DNA of 64,000 nt from an uncultured Bacteroidales bacterium (GCA_946412245.1 CAMKGM010000003.1:1-64000), one strand, 5' to 3'; shown: positions 18,684 through 28,653, counted from the stretch's first letter. Translations and numbers: made by a program. The notes: generated by a model from the sequence alone, not told the origin.

Positions 18684-21455
18684 TTAAATCACCACATTCA
18701 CAATCTTGTTGGGCACGACAATCACCTTCTTGGGTGCCTTGCCCTCGAGCCACTTGGCGGCACCTTCATGAGCGAGCGCCACACGCTCTACCTCGGCGGC
18801 ATCGGTGCCGGCCGGCACTTCAATGTTGTAGCGCGGACGACCCTTGAACAACACCGTATATTTAATGGTCGATTCTTTCAGGTAGTCCTCGTTCCATGCA
18901 GGCCACTGGGCATCGCACACGGTGCCTTCATGACCCAGCACATGCCACAATTCCTCGCTGATGTGCGGTGCAAACGGAGCCAGCAGCACAATCAGGTCGT
19001 CGAAGATGGCTTTCTTGTTGCACTTGAGGCTGTAGAGTTCGTTCACGCAAATCATGAACGCAGCCACCGATGTGTTGTACGACAGTGCCTCGATGTCGCC
19101 GCTCACCTTCTTGATGAGTTTGTGCAGTGACTTGAGTTCTTCAGCACTGGGTTGCTCGTCAACAATCTTCAATTCATCGCCATTGAAGAAGAGACCCCAC
19201 AGGCGTTTCAAGAAGCGGTTCACACCATCAATGCCGTTGGTGTCCCACGGCTTGCTCGCCTCGACAGGACCCAGGAACATCTCATACAGGCGCAGCGTGT
19301 CGGCACCATAGCGCTCCACGATGTCGTCGGGATTCACCACATTGAACATCGATTTCGACATCTTCTCGATGGCCCAGCCACAAATGTATTTGTCTTTCTC
19401 TAATATGAACTCGGCATCCTTGAATTCGGGTCGCCAAGCGCGGAATTTCTCAATATCGAGCACATCGGCGCTCACCATGTTCACATCCACATGAATGGGC
19501 GTCACATCATAGTCGTCCTTCTTGTTGAGCGTCACAAAGGTGTTGGTATCCTTAATGCGATACACAAAGTTCGAACGGCCCTGAATCATGCCCTGATTGA
19601 ACAGTTTCTTGAACGGCTCAGCCTCGCACACATAGCCGTAGTCATACAGGAACTTGTTCCAGAAACGGCTATAGATAAGGTGACCCGTAGCATGCTCGGT
19701 ACCACCAATATAGAGGTCGACCTGACGCCAATATTCATCCACATCCTTGTCGACAAGCGCCTCGTCGTTGTGCGGATCCATGTAGCGAAGATAGTAGGCA
19801 CTCGAACCGGCAAAGCCCGGCATGGTGCACAGTTCCAGCGGACGCCCATTAGCGGCCACCCAGTTCTTGGCGCGACCCAGTGGCGGCTCGCCCGTCTCGG
19901 TGGGCAGGAACTTATCTACCTCGGGCAGGAGCAGCGGCAATTCGCTCTCTTCAAGCGCCTGTGGCTGGTTGTCTTCGTCGTAGTAGATGGGGAACGGTTC
20001 ACCCCAGTAACGCTGACGGCTGAAGATGGCGTCGCGCAGCCTGTAGTTCACCTTCACCTTGCCAATGCCTTTTTCCTCAATAAACTCCTTGGTCTTGGCA
20101 ATGGCATCTTTCACCTGCAGGCCGTTGAGCTGCAGCATTTCGTTGCTCGAGTTGCACATGATGCCCTCTTTGGCGTCAAAGCTCTCCTCGCTCACATCGG
20201 CACCCTCAATCAGCGGAATGATGGGCAGGTCAAAATGCTTGGCAAACGCATAGTCGCGGCTGTCATGAGCCGGCACTGCCATGATGGCGCCGGTGCCGTA
20301 ACCTGCCAGCACATAGTCACTTATATAAATAGGTATCTTCTTCAACGAGATGGGGTTGATGGCATAACTGCCGCTGAACACGCCACTCACCTTCTTTTCG
20401 ATGAGGCGCTCGCGTTCGGTCTTATGCTTCACTTCGTCGAGATAAGCATCGACGGCAGCACGCTGCTCGGCAGTCACCACCTTGTCTACATACTCGCTCT
20501 CGGGAGCAAGTACCATGAAGGTTACGCCGAAAATGGTGTCGGCACGCGTGGTGAAGATGAGCAGACTCTCGTCGCTGTCGGCCACCGGGAAGGTCATTTC
20601 GGCACCCTCGCTATAGCCTATCCAGTTGCGCTGAGTCTCCTTGATTGAATCCGTCCACTCGATGGTGTCCAAGTCGCGCAGCAGGCGTCCGGCATAGGCA
20701 CTCACGCGCAAGCACCACTGACTCATCATCTTTTGCTCAACGGGATAACCGCCGCGAATCGACACGCCCTCGCTCACCTCGTCGTTGGCAAGCACGGTGC
20801 CCAGCTTGGCACACCAGTTCACCATGGTGTTGCCACGATAGGCAATGCGGTAGTCCATCAATATGTTTTCCTTCTCCACCTTACTGAAAGCTTTCCACTC
20901 GTCAGCTGTGAAGTCGTTGTTGCCATTGGTGTGTGCAGGACAGTCCTTGGTACCGTTTTTCTCAAAATATTCCACGAGTTCCTCAATGGGGCGAGCCTTG
21001 TCGAGTTCAGTGTTATAATAACTCTTGAACATCTTCAGAAAAGCCCATTGCGTCCACTTGTAATATTTAGGGTCGCAGGTGCGCACCTCACGGTTCCAGT
21101 CATAACAGAAACCTATCTTATCAAGTTGCTCACGATAGCGACCAATATTTTGGTTGGTGGTAATTTCAGGGTGCTGACCCGTCTGGATGGCATATTGCTC
21201 GGCGGGCAATCCATAGGCATCATAGCCCATGGGATGCAGCACATTAAAACCTTTCAACCTCTTGTAACGCGCATAGATGTCGCTGGCAATGTAGCCCAGC
21301 GGATGGCCCACATGCAATCCTGCTCCCGAGGGGTAGGGGAACATGTCGAGGACATAGAATTTAGGTTTCGTGTGGTCAACTTCCACTTGATAGATTTTGT
21401 TTTCTCTCCAGTAGCGTTGCCACTTTTTCTCTATTTCTTTAAAATTATATTCCAT
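18684..21455 (-). CDS. leuS: Leucyl-tRNA synthetase
   Basis: [17 protein letters not shown] (HIGH-type) and [14 protein letters not shown] (KMSKS). Confidence 0.97.
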   Translation of the reverse strand: MEYNFKEIEKKWQRYWRENKIYQVEVDHTKPKFYVLDMFPYPSGAGLHVGHPLGYIASDIYARYKRLKGFNVLHPMGYDAYGLPAEQYAIQTGQHPEITTNQNIGRYREQLDKIGFCYDWNREVRTCDPKYYKWTQWAFLKMFKSYYNTELDKARPIEELVEYFEKNGTKDCPAHTNGNNDFTADEWKAFSKVEKENILMDYRIAYRGNTMVNWCAKLGTVLANDEVSEGVSIRGGYPVEQKMMSQWCLRVSAYAGRLLRDLDTIEWTDSIKETQRNWIGYSEGAEMTFPVADSDESLLIFTTRADTIFGVTFMVLAPESEYVDKVVTAEQRAAVDAYLDEVKHKTERERLIEKKVSGVFSGSYAINPISLKKIPIYISDYVLAGYGTGAIMAVPAHDSRDYAFAKHFDLPIIPLIEGADVSEESFDAKEGIMCNSSNEMLQLNGLQVKDAIAKTKEFIEEKGIGKVKVNYRLRDAIFSRQRYWGEPFPIYYDEDNQPQALEESELPLLLPEVDKFLPTETGEPPLGRAKNWVAANGRPLELCTMPGFAGSSAYYLRYMDPHNDEALVDKDVDEYWRQVDLYIGGTEHATGHLIYSRFWNKFLYDYGYVCEAEPFKKLFNQGMIQGRSNFVYRIKDTNTFVTLNKKDDYDVTPIHVDVNMVSADVLDIEKFRAWRPEFKDAEFILEKDKYICGWAIEKMSKSMFNVVNPDDIVERYGADTLRLYEMFLGPVEASKPWDTNGIDGVNRFLKRLWGLFFNGDELKIVDEQPSAEELKSLHKLIKKVSGDIEALSYNTSVAAFMICVNELYSLKCNKKAIFDDLIVLLAPFAPHISEELWHVLGHEGTVCDAQWPAWNEDYLKESTIKYTVLFKGRPRYNIEVPAGTDAAEVERVALAHEGAAKWLEGKAPKKVIVVPNKIVNVVI

Positions 21456-21478
21456 TATTATGTGTTAATAAACTAATC

Positions 21479-22078
21479 TTATAACAATTTTTTCACTTCT
21501 TCCTCCACCAGTTTCATGTCGTGAGTGGGCTCGAAGCGTTTCACCACGTTACCTTCCTTGTCAACCAGGAATTTGGTGAAGTTCCACTTGATATCACTCT
21601 TCTTGGCATAGTCGGGATCGGCCTTCGACAGCATCTCATCGAGCAGTTTGCCCAGCTTGTCGTTCAAGTCAAATCCCTCAAATGTCTTCTGAGCTTTCAA
21701 GTAAGTGAACAAGGGACTCTCGTTCTCGCCATTCACCTCAATCTTCTTGAACTGCGGGAACTCGGTGCCAAAATTCAAGGTGCAGAATTCGTGTATTTCC
21801 TCCTCGGTGCCTGGAGCCTGCTGGCCGAACTGGTTGCAAGGGAAATCAAGAATTTCAAGACCCTGATCCTTATAATCCTTATACATGGCTTCGAGTGCCT
21901 CATATTGCGGTGTAAAACCACAGCGCGTGGCGGTGTTCACAATGAGCAGTACCTTGCCTTTATATTCACTTAACGAAACTTCTTTTCCTTTACGGTCAAC
22001 TACTGTGAAATCATATACATTCTGTGCCATAACTTCAATACTTAAAAGAATAAATAATAAACTGATGATCTTTTTCAT
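21479..22078 (-). CDS. Glutathione peroxidase family protein
   Basis: VNTATRCGFTPQYEALE active-site motif; LDFPCNQFGQQAPGT; KWNFTKFLVDKEG. Confidence 0.93.
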   Translation of the reverse strand: MKKIISLLFILLSIEVMAQNVYDFTVVDRKGKEVSLSEYKGKVLLIVNTATRCGFTPQYEALEAMYKDYKDQGLEILDFPCNQFGQQAPGTEEEIHEFCTLNFGTEFPQFKKIEVNGENESPLFTYLKAQKTFEGFDLNDKLGKLLDEMLSKADPDYAKKSDIKWNFTKFLVDKEGNVVKRFEPTHDMKLVEEEVKKLL

Positions 22079-23064
22079 TTGATAATGCCTAATTTTTTGG
22101 AAATATCCAGCATGCGCTTCACGGGTTTGATGGCTTTCTTGGCCAGTTTTTCTTCAACCTCAATCTCGGGTGCAAGATACTTCAGCGAATTATAGAGTTT
22201 CTCGAGTGTAATCATCTTCATGAAGTTGCACTCGTTGCAAGCACAGGTGCCGTCTTCGGGCGGAGCGGGAATGAAGGTCTTCTCAGGGCACTTCTTCTGC
22301 ATCTGAATCAGAATGCCGCTCTCGGTGCACACAATGAACTTCTTCGACTCATTCTTCACTGCATAGTTGAGCAGTGCCTGGGTCGATCCAATCTTGTCGG
22401 CTATGAGTCTGATGGGCTTCGGGCACTCGGGGTGCACCAGCACTTTGGCATCTTCGTTCTCCTCCTTGAGTTTCATAATTTTCTCTATCGAGAACTGCTC
22501 ATGCACATGGCAGGCACCGTCCCACACCTTCATCTGGCGGCCGGTGATACTGTTAATATAGTTACCCAGATTACGGTCAGGACCAAAGATGATTTTCTCA
22601 TCCTCAGGCAGACTGTCAACAATCTGCTTGGCATTCGACGAGGTCACCACCACATCGGTCAGTGCCTTCACGGCAGCAGTGGTGTTCACATAACTTACCA
22701 CAGTGTGACCGGGATTCTCCTTGATGAACTGCTTGAATTCATCGGCCGGGCAGCTGTCGGCAAGCGAGCAGCCGGCACTCAGGTCGGGCACTATCACCGT
22801 CTTTTCAGGACACAAAATCTTCGCGGTCTCGCCCATGAAGTGAACACCGCACAAGATAATCACCGGTTCCTCTACCTTGGCGGCCAACTGCGCCAGTGCC
22901 AGGCTATCGCCTATATAGTCGGCCAACTCCTGTATTTCTTCACGCTGATAGTAGTGGGCCATAATCACCGCGTTCTTCTCTTTCTTCAGTCGCAGTATTT
23001 CCTGTTTCAGGTCAATGCCATCGGGAATGGGCGCATCGACGTACCCTTTTTCGACATTCATCAT
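22075..23064 (-). CDS. nadA: Quinolinate synthase
   Basis: MAHYYQREEIQELADYIGDSL; GVHFMGETAKILCPEK; HPEC; CACNECNFMK. Confidence 0.96.
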   Translation of the reverse strand: MMNVEKGYVDAPIPDGIDLKQEILRLKKEKNAVIMAHYYQREEIQELADYIGDSLALAQLAAKVEEPVIILCGVHFMGETAKILCPEKTVIVPDLSAGCSLADSCPADEFKQFIKENPGHTVVSYVNTTAAVKALTDVVVTSSNAKQIVDSLPEDEKIIFGPDRNLGNYINSITGRQMKVWDGACHVHEQFSIEKIMKLKEENEDAKVLVHPECPKPIRLIADKIGSTQALLNYAVKNESKKFIVCTESGILIQMQKKCPEKTFIPAPPEDGTCACNECNFMKMITLEKLYNSLKYLAPEIEVEEKLAKKAIKPVKRMLDISKKLGIIK

Positions 23065-23528
23065 ATTATATATTTTAATTTTAAATTTTTAATTAATAAA
23101 GTTTTGATGATGATAGGCTGTTAATTCTGATGATAACTTTTTTGCGCTTCAGCACCATGTGAGGTGGTTGATTATAACTTATCAAGTTATTAAATGGCTT
23201 ATTGACAACCTTGCTTTTTGATAATAAGCACATTCAGTTATTTATTAACACCTTGTCAACAAAGTGCAAAGTTAATAAATTATTCACTTTCACACGATGA
23301 AAAGTGATGAAAAATGTGATAAAAACCCTTTCAAACATTTTTGCTATCTTTTTTTGTCATCCAAAAAACATGTATAAGCCACCACGATTTTCAAAAGTCA
23401 AGTTTTTTCATCATTTTTTTTCGTTAAGTTATCAACGGTTTTCAACACGGTTATTAACAAATTGCTTCGAAGGATTGATTTTGTCGCTTTTCCTGTGTAA
23501 TTTTGCAAAGCAAAATTGCTCTTGTCCG

Positions 23529-24062
23529 ATGAAAAAGAAATCAATGATAGATTTGCATCGCATCGATGTAGATGAATTTAAAAAAGTACAAAAACTACCG
23601 GTGGTGGTGGTGCTTGACGATGTGCGCAGCGAGATGAATGTGGGTAGCATTTTCCGCACTGCCGACGCTTTTCTGGTCGAGAAAATCATGTTGTGTGGCA
23701 TCACCTCCACACCTCCACAGCCCGAAATTCACAAGACTGCTCTCGGCGCCGAAGACAGTGTTGAATGGCAATATTATAAAGATGTGAACGACGCAATCAC
23801 GCAACTCAAAGCCCAGAGTTACACCATCTGCAGCATCGAGCAGGTGCATGGCAGCATCAGCCTGGAGCAGTTTAAAGTTTCAGCCGGTGGCAAGTATGCC
23901 ATAATTTTTGGCAACGAGGTGAAAGGCGTCAGTCAAGCCGCTGTTGATGCCAGCGACTGCTGCATCGAGATTCCACAGCGCGGCACCAAGCACTCCCTCA
24001 ATGTCGCCAACTCCGCCGCCATCACCCTTTGGCACTTCTTCTCCCACCACATTTTCTCATAA
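23529..24062 (+). CDS. TrmH/SpoU-family RNA methyltransferase
   Basis: VLDDVRSEMNVGSIFRTADAF; IFGNEVKGVSQ; IPQRGTKHSLNVANSAAI. Start moved to MKKKSMIDLHRID; the upstream ORF extension is AT-rich non-coding sequence. Confidence 0.92.
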   Translation: MKKKSMIDLHRIDVDEFKKVQKLPVVVVLDDVRSEMNVGSIFRTADAFLVEKIMLCGITSTPPQPEIHKTALGAEDSVEWQYYKDVNDAITQLKAQSYTICSIEQVHGSISLEQFKVSAGGKYAIIFGNEVKGVSQAAVDASDCCIEIPQRGTKHSLNVANSAAITLWHFFSHHIFS

Positions 24063-24103
24063 TTTATCTATTTTCTCTATTCTATTATCACTTTATCATT
24101 GTC

Positions 24104-24583
24104 TTATCGGTGGTCAGGACCAGGTGGTACATCTTCGGGGTAAAAGACTTCAACTCCTTTATTAATCATCTCTTTTGTGGGAGGGTAGTAAATATGCTTA
24201 TTGATATCAACAATTCTACCAGAATTAAACACATATTCCACTAAATATTTTTTTCCATAAAGCGAATCAACTCCATAGCGGTTAACCGTGTCCTTTTTAT
24301 AAATTAGAATATGTTCAGGCCCTTCTGTCTTAATTACATAATCAAAGGTGGTATTAAATGCACAGTCCACTTCATATAAAAACGTGTCGGGTGGAATAAT
24401 CTTTCCATATTTGCTGTGTGTTGCCAAAAAAGCATCACCGTAATCACTACCAGAGTTTCCAGAAACAACCCATAAAGTGTCTGTAGATTTGTTCCTGATG
24501 CTAATTGTTTGCCAATAATCACACCCAGTATTCATTATCGAAAACATTATTGAAACTATTAGCAAATAAACCAATTTTCTCAT
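24104..24583 (-). CDS. Small lipoprotein of unknown function
   Basis: MRKLVYLLIVSIMFSIMNTGCDYWQ lipobox; tightly follows the upstream (frameshift-extended) gene. Confidence 0.65.
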   Translation of the reverse strand: MRKLVYLLIVSIMFSIMNTGCDYWQTISIRNKSTDTLWVVSGNSGSDYGDAFLATHSKYGKIIPPDTFLYEVDCAFNTTFDYVIKTEGPEHILIYKKDTVNRYGVDSLYGKKYLVEYVFNSGRIVDINKHIYYPPTKEMINKGVEVFYPEDVPPGPDHR

Positions 24584-24585
24584 AA

Positions 24586-25217
24586 TTATTTTAATTTTAA
24601 GTGGTTTGACAAATAATCTTTGTAGATAGGGTAACGATACTCAAACCGGGTCCAATCTATTCCATAATTATTACCGAAGTAAATGGCAGCCCGAGTTGAT
24701 GCATCCTTTATTGTTTCTTTTTTTTACGACCTAATTCTATTTTAGACGAAGGAATATCAAACCAGAACACAGTGTAGTCAGGTTGTTCGGGAAAATGATT
24801 GACAGTTATCGTTACTCGCCTATCTTCCAGTGCATGTAAATAACTGAACGTCAACCCAACTTCAGTTGTGTCACACATCTGAATAGCAGAAGGTGCCTTG
24901 TCAATTAAGAATTTCTTATTGACTCTAATATCAAATGGAATTGTATCACCCATTGAGCTCGTAACCAATATATTTTCAGTATTTAATGTAAGATTCTTGC
25001 CACTATCAACATCAACTTTAAAACTAAACCAACTGCAATCAGCCTGATTCTTTGCAAGGGCATATTTAAAGCCATAACACTCATGATTTGCAATAAATTG
25101 CACATCTTCGTTAGTTGAGAAACTTGTCACTTCAGTTTTCACAGAATCACTGAAACATTCACATGAGTTGAAAGCTAATGCGGCAGTGCATATTATAATA
25201 TAGAACAAACTCTTCAT
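24586..25217 (-). CDS. Lipoprotein of unknown function with probable -1 frameshift at A8 run (zero frame ends at 24708)
   Basis: Zero frame MKSLFYIIICTAALAFNSCECF...IELGRKKKKQ*. The -1 frame after AAA AAA AAG encodes ETIKDASTRAAIYFGNNYGIDWTRFEYRYPIYKDYLSNHLKLK* ending 2 nt before the next ATG. Confidence 0.6.
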
Positions 25218-25228
25218 AATCATTTCAA

Positions 25229-25370
25229 TTTTAAATTATTCGACAAATACTGTTTGTAAACGGGCTAGTCATATTCAAAGGAAGTTCAATCAACCTTATA
25301 TTTGTTACCAAAGTTTCCTGCCACGCGTGGCAGGAACATATTCCGATATTTATATTCGCATAGGCTCATG
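25229..25370 (-). pseudogene. Decayed C-terminal remnant paralogous to the tail of the 24586-25217 lipoprotein
   Basis: Minus-strand frame reads NFGNKYKVD*TSFEYD*PVYKQYLSNNLKLK*, matching YFGNNYGIDWTRFEYRYPIYKDYLSNHLKLK with two internal stops. Confidence 0.65.
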
Positions 25371-25670
25371 ATGGCAAAAGTCAGCTAACCAATTATTGTT
25401 CAACGCAAATTTATAAATAATAAAAGAACACACCAAATTTATGAGTTCATTTAACACTCTGTAATCTGCTGACAATCAACAAAAGGCATTTTTCTTCAAT
25501 ACATCCTGGTTTTTGTTGGTAAAAAAGCGCCCCAATTTGTGTCCGGAGATTATTTGTTGAAACATTGCCACATAAAAAAATATTGTTGTCCGATAAAAGA
25601 TTTTAGACACAATGCAATCCACTATGCCTGAGTTGTTTAAATGTTTTTTAAAATATTGAGCTTACTATGA

Positions 25671-25892
25671 AGCCCGTCAGGGCTGGGTAGATAATAGGCA
25701 GGTGGTGGAGCGAAGCGCAACCCCTGTTTTAAGGTGATATTCAATATAATTAGCCCCATCAGGGGCGACAGATAAAAAACTTGATTCACATTCTGCCGTC
25801 CCTACGGGACTAATGTTGTATATGCCTAACTGACAGGGGTTCTCGCCTGCGGCTTTACCCCTGCCTAGGTTCTTGACAGTCCTAACGGACTT
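25671..25892. repeat. REP-like intergenic repeat A, two inverted copies
   Basis: Forward copy agcccgtcagggctgggtagataataggcaggtggtggagcgaagcgcaacccctg...tagccccatcaggggcgacag. Reverse copy (minus strand) agtccgttaggactgtcaagaacctaggcaggggtaaagccgcaggcgagaacccctg. Confidence 0.7.
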
Positions 25893-25910
25893 TTAATCGG
25901 ACACTAATAA

Positions 25911-26005
25911 TAAAAAAATAACCGCGCACCGCGCGGCTTTTTGTAGCTCCTTTTCGTGCTTTTTGCGAGAGAAAACATCGGCACCGAGGGGATATACCAT
26001 CAAAA
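25911..26005. repeat. Intergenic repeat B, copy 1
   Basis: ccgcgcaccgcgcggctttttgtagctccttttcgtgctttttgcgagagaaaacatcggcaccgaggggatataccatcaaa; near-identical to 27708-27798. Confidence 0.85.
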
Positions 26006-26083
26006 AGCAGCACCTCTCGGTGTCCAGGGATATAATGAGGGCCAGTATCGCCAGCCACCAAAGTTCAGATGCATGATTGATGA

Positions 26084-26617
26084 CTACTCTACACTTGGGT
26101 AATTATACCAGATGTAACGCTGCATCAGGGTGGCTGTGTCAAATCCCTTCATTTCTGTCTGCGCTTTGCAGTCAACCACAAGATTGCCTTGGTAGATGGC
26201 CACCACCTTCACATTCCAGCCACGGTAGCCGGCATTCCTTTCAATGCTGATGACTCTGTCCTTGACTGAAAATGTGCTATTGCTTACATCAGAATCATAA
26301 CTGCATGTGCCGTCTTCATGAAACACTATTGACTCAAAATATGCATCATCACCTTTCCTACTTCTTGTGAAATAATTGCTTGCATGATTTTTGTCATAGT
26401 ATATCCAGTTATTGCCATTGTAAACAACCCACATTCCACTACATAGTTTTGACATGATTTCATCATCGCTCACCTGGGTCTGGGCTGGGTATTTTTTTCC
26501 ATGCTCAAGAAATATAAAGCCATCTGAATCTACTGGCTCATCGTCACTGCATGATGACAACAAAGGGGCCAGCAGAAAAACTTGCAATAAAAAAATAAAT
26601 AACTCTTTCATATCCAA
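26084..26617 (-). CDS. Lipoprotein of unknown function
   Basis: MDMKELFIFLLQVFLLAPLLSSCSDDEP lipobox. Confidence 0.6.
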   Translation of the reverse strand: MDMKELFIFLLQVFLLAPLLSSCSDDEPVDSDGFIFLEHGKKYPAQTQVSDDEIMSKLCSGMWVVYNGNNWIYYDKNHASNYFTRSRKGDDAYFESIVFHEDGTCSYDSDVSNSTFSVKDRVISIERNAGYRGWNVKVVAIYQGNLVVDCKAQTEMKGFDTATLMQRYIWYNYPSVE

Positions 26618-26621
26618 TGCT

Positions 26622-27053
26622 TTATATAGGTTTTACTCTACAGTTAAAATAATTATATGGTGGCATATCAGCCAGAATCACATGAAAACGATAAGTGTCT
26701 ACCTCATATTTCAGAATGCGAAATGCGATAGTTTTACCAACAGGTAATTCAATTCCATCAAAGTCGCTTCTTTCAAAAAAGATGTAAGAACGCACATCAG
26801 GTGCACCCTTCGACCATGCATTATTTGGAGCTGCTTTAATCTGGCACCAGACGCCATCATATCCGTCATTGTCGGGATATGACAGGTCAAGTATCTCGCC
26901 TTTATAGATACCATCAACAGGGCATTTCTTTAGATTGTTGAAAACACCGGGTTCTGTTTGCTCTGGTTCGTCTTCTGCATTGCTGGAACATGCCCCTGAG
27001 GAGAGCATCATGGCTGACATGAGCATAAATAAATAAACATAAAACTTTTTCAT
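26622..27053 (-). CDS. Lipoprotein of unknown function
   Basis: MKKFYVYLFMLMSAMMLSSGACSSNAEDEPEQTEPG lipobox; 4 bp from next gene. Confidence 0.6.
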   Translation of the reverse strand: MKKFYVYLFMLMSAMMLSSGACSSNAEDEPEQTEPGVFNNLKKCPVDGIYKGEILDLSYPDNDGYDGVWCQIKAAPNNAWSKGAPDVRSYIFFERSDFDGIELPVGKTIAFRILKYEVDTYRFHVILADMPPYNYFNCRVKPI

Positions 27054-27108
27054 ATATTTTCTGAATTAAATGTTTAACATTGCTGGTTATTAGAAATCTT
27101 AGGTGGTT

Positions 27109-27480
27109 TTACGCTCGCTTTGAAGCAAAACATCGAGGTTTTCGTTCGTGTTCATCTTTTCTTGGGGTATCCTTGTTTTGTTGTTCGACACGGTACGGAT
27201 GTTCGTATAGTCCATGCAGAGCATGATCACCTATTGAAGTAACTGAATAAGTTTTACCATTATAAGAAACAGTTGAAGGTATTGTCAGAGTGCCACCAAG
27301 AGAGATATAGGCATTCTCATTTGTTACCGAAGGGCGTTGTTCATAAGTTAAGGTTACACTTGTGCTGTCTTCATTGATGTTATAGGCGAGGCCATCGACC
27401 ATAAAGTCGTAGGCTGTGGCATTAATCCCCGTCAAAAGCATTAATAGCAGGCTTGAGAGTTTAATGATACTAGTTTTCAT
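27109..27480 (-). pseudogene. Truncated BspA-like leucine-rich-repeat protein N-terminus fused to repeat-derived tail
   Basis: Signal peptide, YDFMVDGLAYNI...LTIPSTVSYNGKTYSVTSIGDHAL is the start of a BspA-type LRR protein, then abruptly YEHPYRVEQQNKDTPRKDEHERKPRCFASKRA. Confidence 0.6.
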
Positions 27481-27707
27481 GATTCCTATTATTATTGTTG
27501 GTTCTTCAGGTTGCAAATATAGTACATATTTTAATGATTTGCAAGAATTACCCCCCCCATTTGTTAAAAAACATTAAACCATAGTTCAACTTCACCAAAC
27601 ATGCGCATATTGCGATTACCATCGCCACCCGCCCCATAATCTCCTATCTTTGCCCTCACAATTTTCCATCCAATGTTCTTTGACATTATTCTTTAGACGA
27701 AACTACA

Positions 27708-27798
27708 TAAAAAACTCCGCGCACCGCGCGGCTTTTTGGAGCTCCTTTTTGTGCTTTTTGCGAGAGAAAACATCGACGCCGAGGGGATATACCATCAA
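27708..27798. repeat. Intergenic repeat B, copy 2
   Basis: ccgcgcaccgcgcggctttttggagctcctttttgtgctttttgcgagagaaaacatcgacgccgaggggatataccatcaaa. Confidence 0.85.
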
Positions 27799-28069
27799 AT
27801 ACTCGTTTACTATTCCACTAAACTGTGTTATCACCATTCTCACTGCCCTCTCAATCCCCTATCTTTGCCCTCACGCCCACCCGCGCAAAGCGCTCTTTGA
27901 TATATTGCTCCCTCCCCCACAAATAACAGAATGCGGTATGAAATGACTCAATTGCAAATCAATGTTTGCTGGTGATGATCTTAAGAGAAAAAGGAACGAT
28001 GAAGGCGTCGTGATTATTGTACGCCTCAAGTCCGTATGGGTTGTCGTGAATTTTGTGCGGCTCAAGTTC

Positions 28070-28190
28070 GACCTCGTAGAGGTCAGGCGGGTCGAAGACC
28101 CGACTATATGATTAAGACCATGCCAGAACCTCGCAGAGGTTTGCAGCTTGGTCAAAGCCTGCGGTAGCAGAAAGTGCGTCGCAGACGAAC
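28070..28190. repeat. Left REP-like hairpin array flanking RAYT
   Basis: Four hairpins: gacctcgtagaggtc (28070), gggtcgaagaccc (28089), aacctcgcagaggtt (28127), gtgcgtcgcagacgaac (28174). Confidence 0.8.
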
Positions 28191-28209
28191 TTCAGCGGCA
28201 AGAACTGCA

Positions 28210-28653
28210 TCAAGTGAGCCGGTACTCATTCCACTCAAGCCCAGTACGCTCAATCATGTCCTGATACTCCTGCTCAAAAGTTCTCTGAGCATGGTGAATG
28301 CGCTGATTGTTGATGTAACTGATGATGGCGTCCTTGTCACGGATGCTGCATGAGAATGCTCCATACTCCTTCCCCCACCCGTTGAAATCGGGAAAATAGG
28401 TTTGTTGTTTCGCCCACTTGCTGCTACCTTGTTTAACATCGCGCACTAGGTCGCTCAGTGCAAGAGTCGGCGGTAGTCCAACCAACATGTGTATGTGGTT
28501 GGCAATGCCATTAATGCGAAATAACCTGCAATTGTGGCTTTTGATGATAGCACCTATGTATCTGTACATGTGTTCACTTGTCTCGTCGGGGATGGTCATT
28601 CTGCGCCCATGGGTGTTGATGACAATATGAAACAAAGAAATGGTGGCACTCAT
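28210..28653 (-). CDS. IS200-like / REP-associated tyrosine transposase (RAYT)
   Basis: GIANHIHMLVGLPP HUH motif; Y1-type region SCSIRDKDAIISYINNQRIHH. Start placed at MSATISLFHIVINT; the upstream ORF extension reads into the repeat. Confidence 0.85.
   Translation of the reverse strand: MSATISLFHIVINTHGRRMTIPDETSEHMYRYIGAIIKSHNCRLFRINGIANHIHMLVGLPPTLALSDLVRDVKQGSSKWAKQQTYFPDFNGWGKEYGAFSCSIRDKDAIISYINNQRIHHAQRTFEQEYQDMIERTGLEWNEYRLT

Noticed and set aside
19491-20648. 385-aa plus-strand ORF antisense to leuS
   Set aside because: Composition artefact opposite a clearly conserved gene; no family motifs.
23304-23528. N-terminal 75-aa extension of the TrmH-family ORF
   Set aside because: AT-rich intergenic DNA with a TAATTTTG promoter just before the internal Met; homologs begin near MIDLHRIDVDEF-like sequence.
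27650-27946. 98-aa plus-strand ORF spanning repeat B copy 2
   Set aside because: Translates through dispersed repeat and promoter-like motifs; no protein character.
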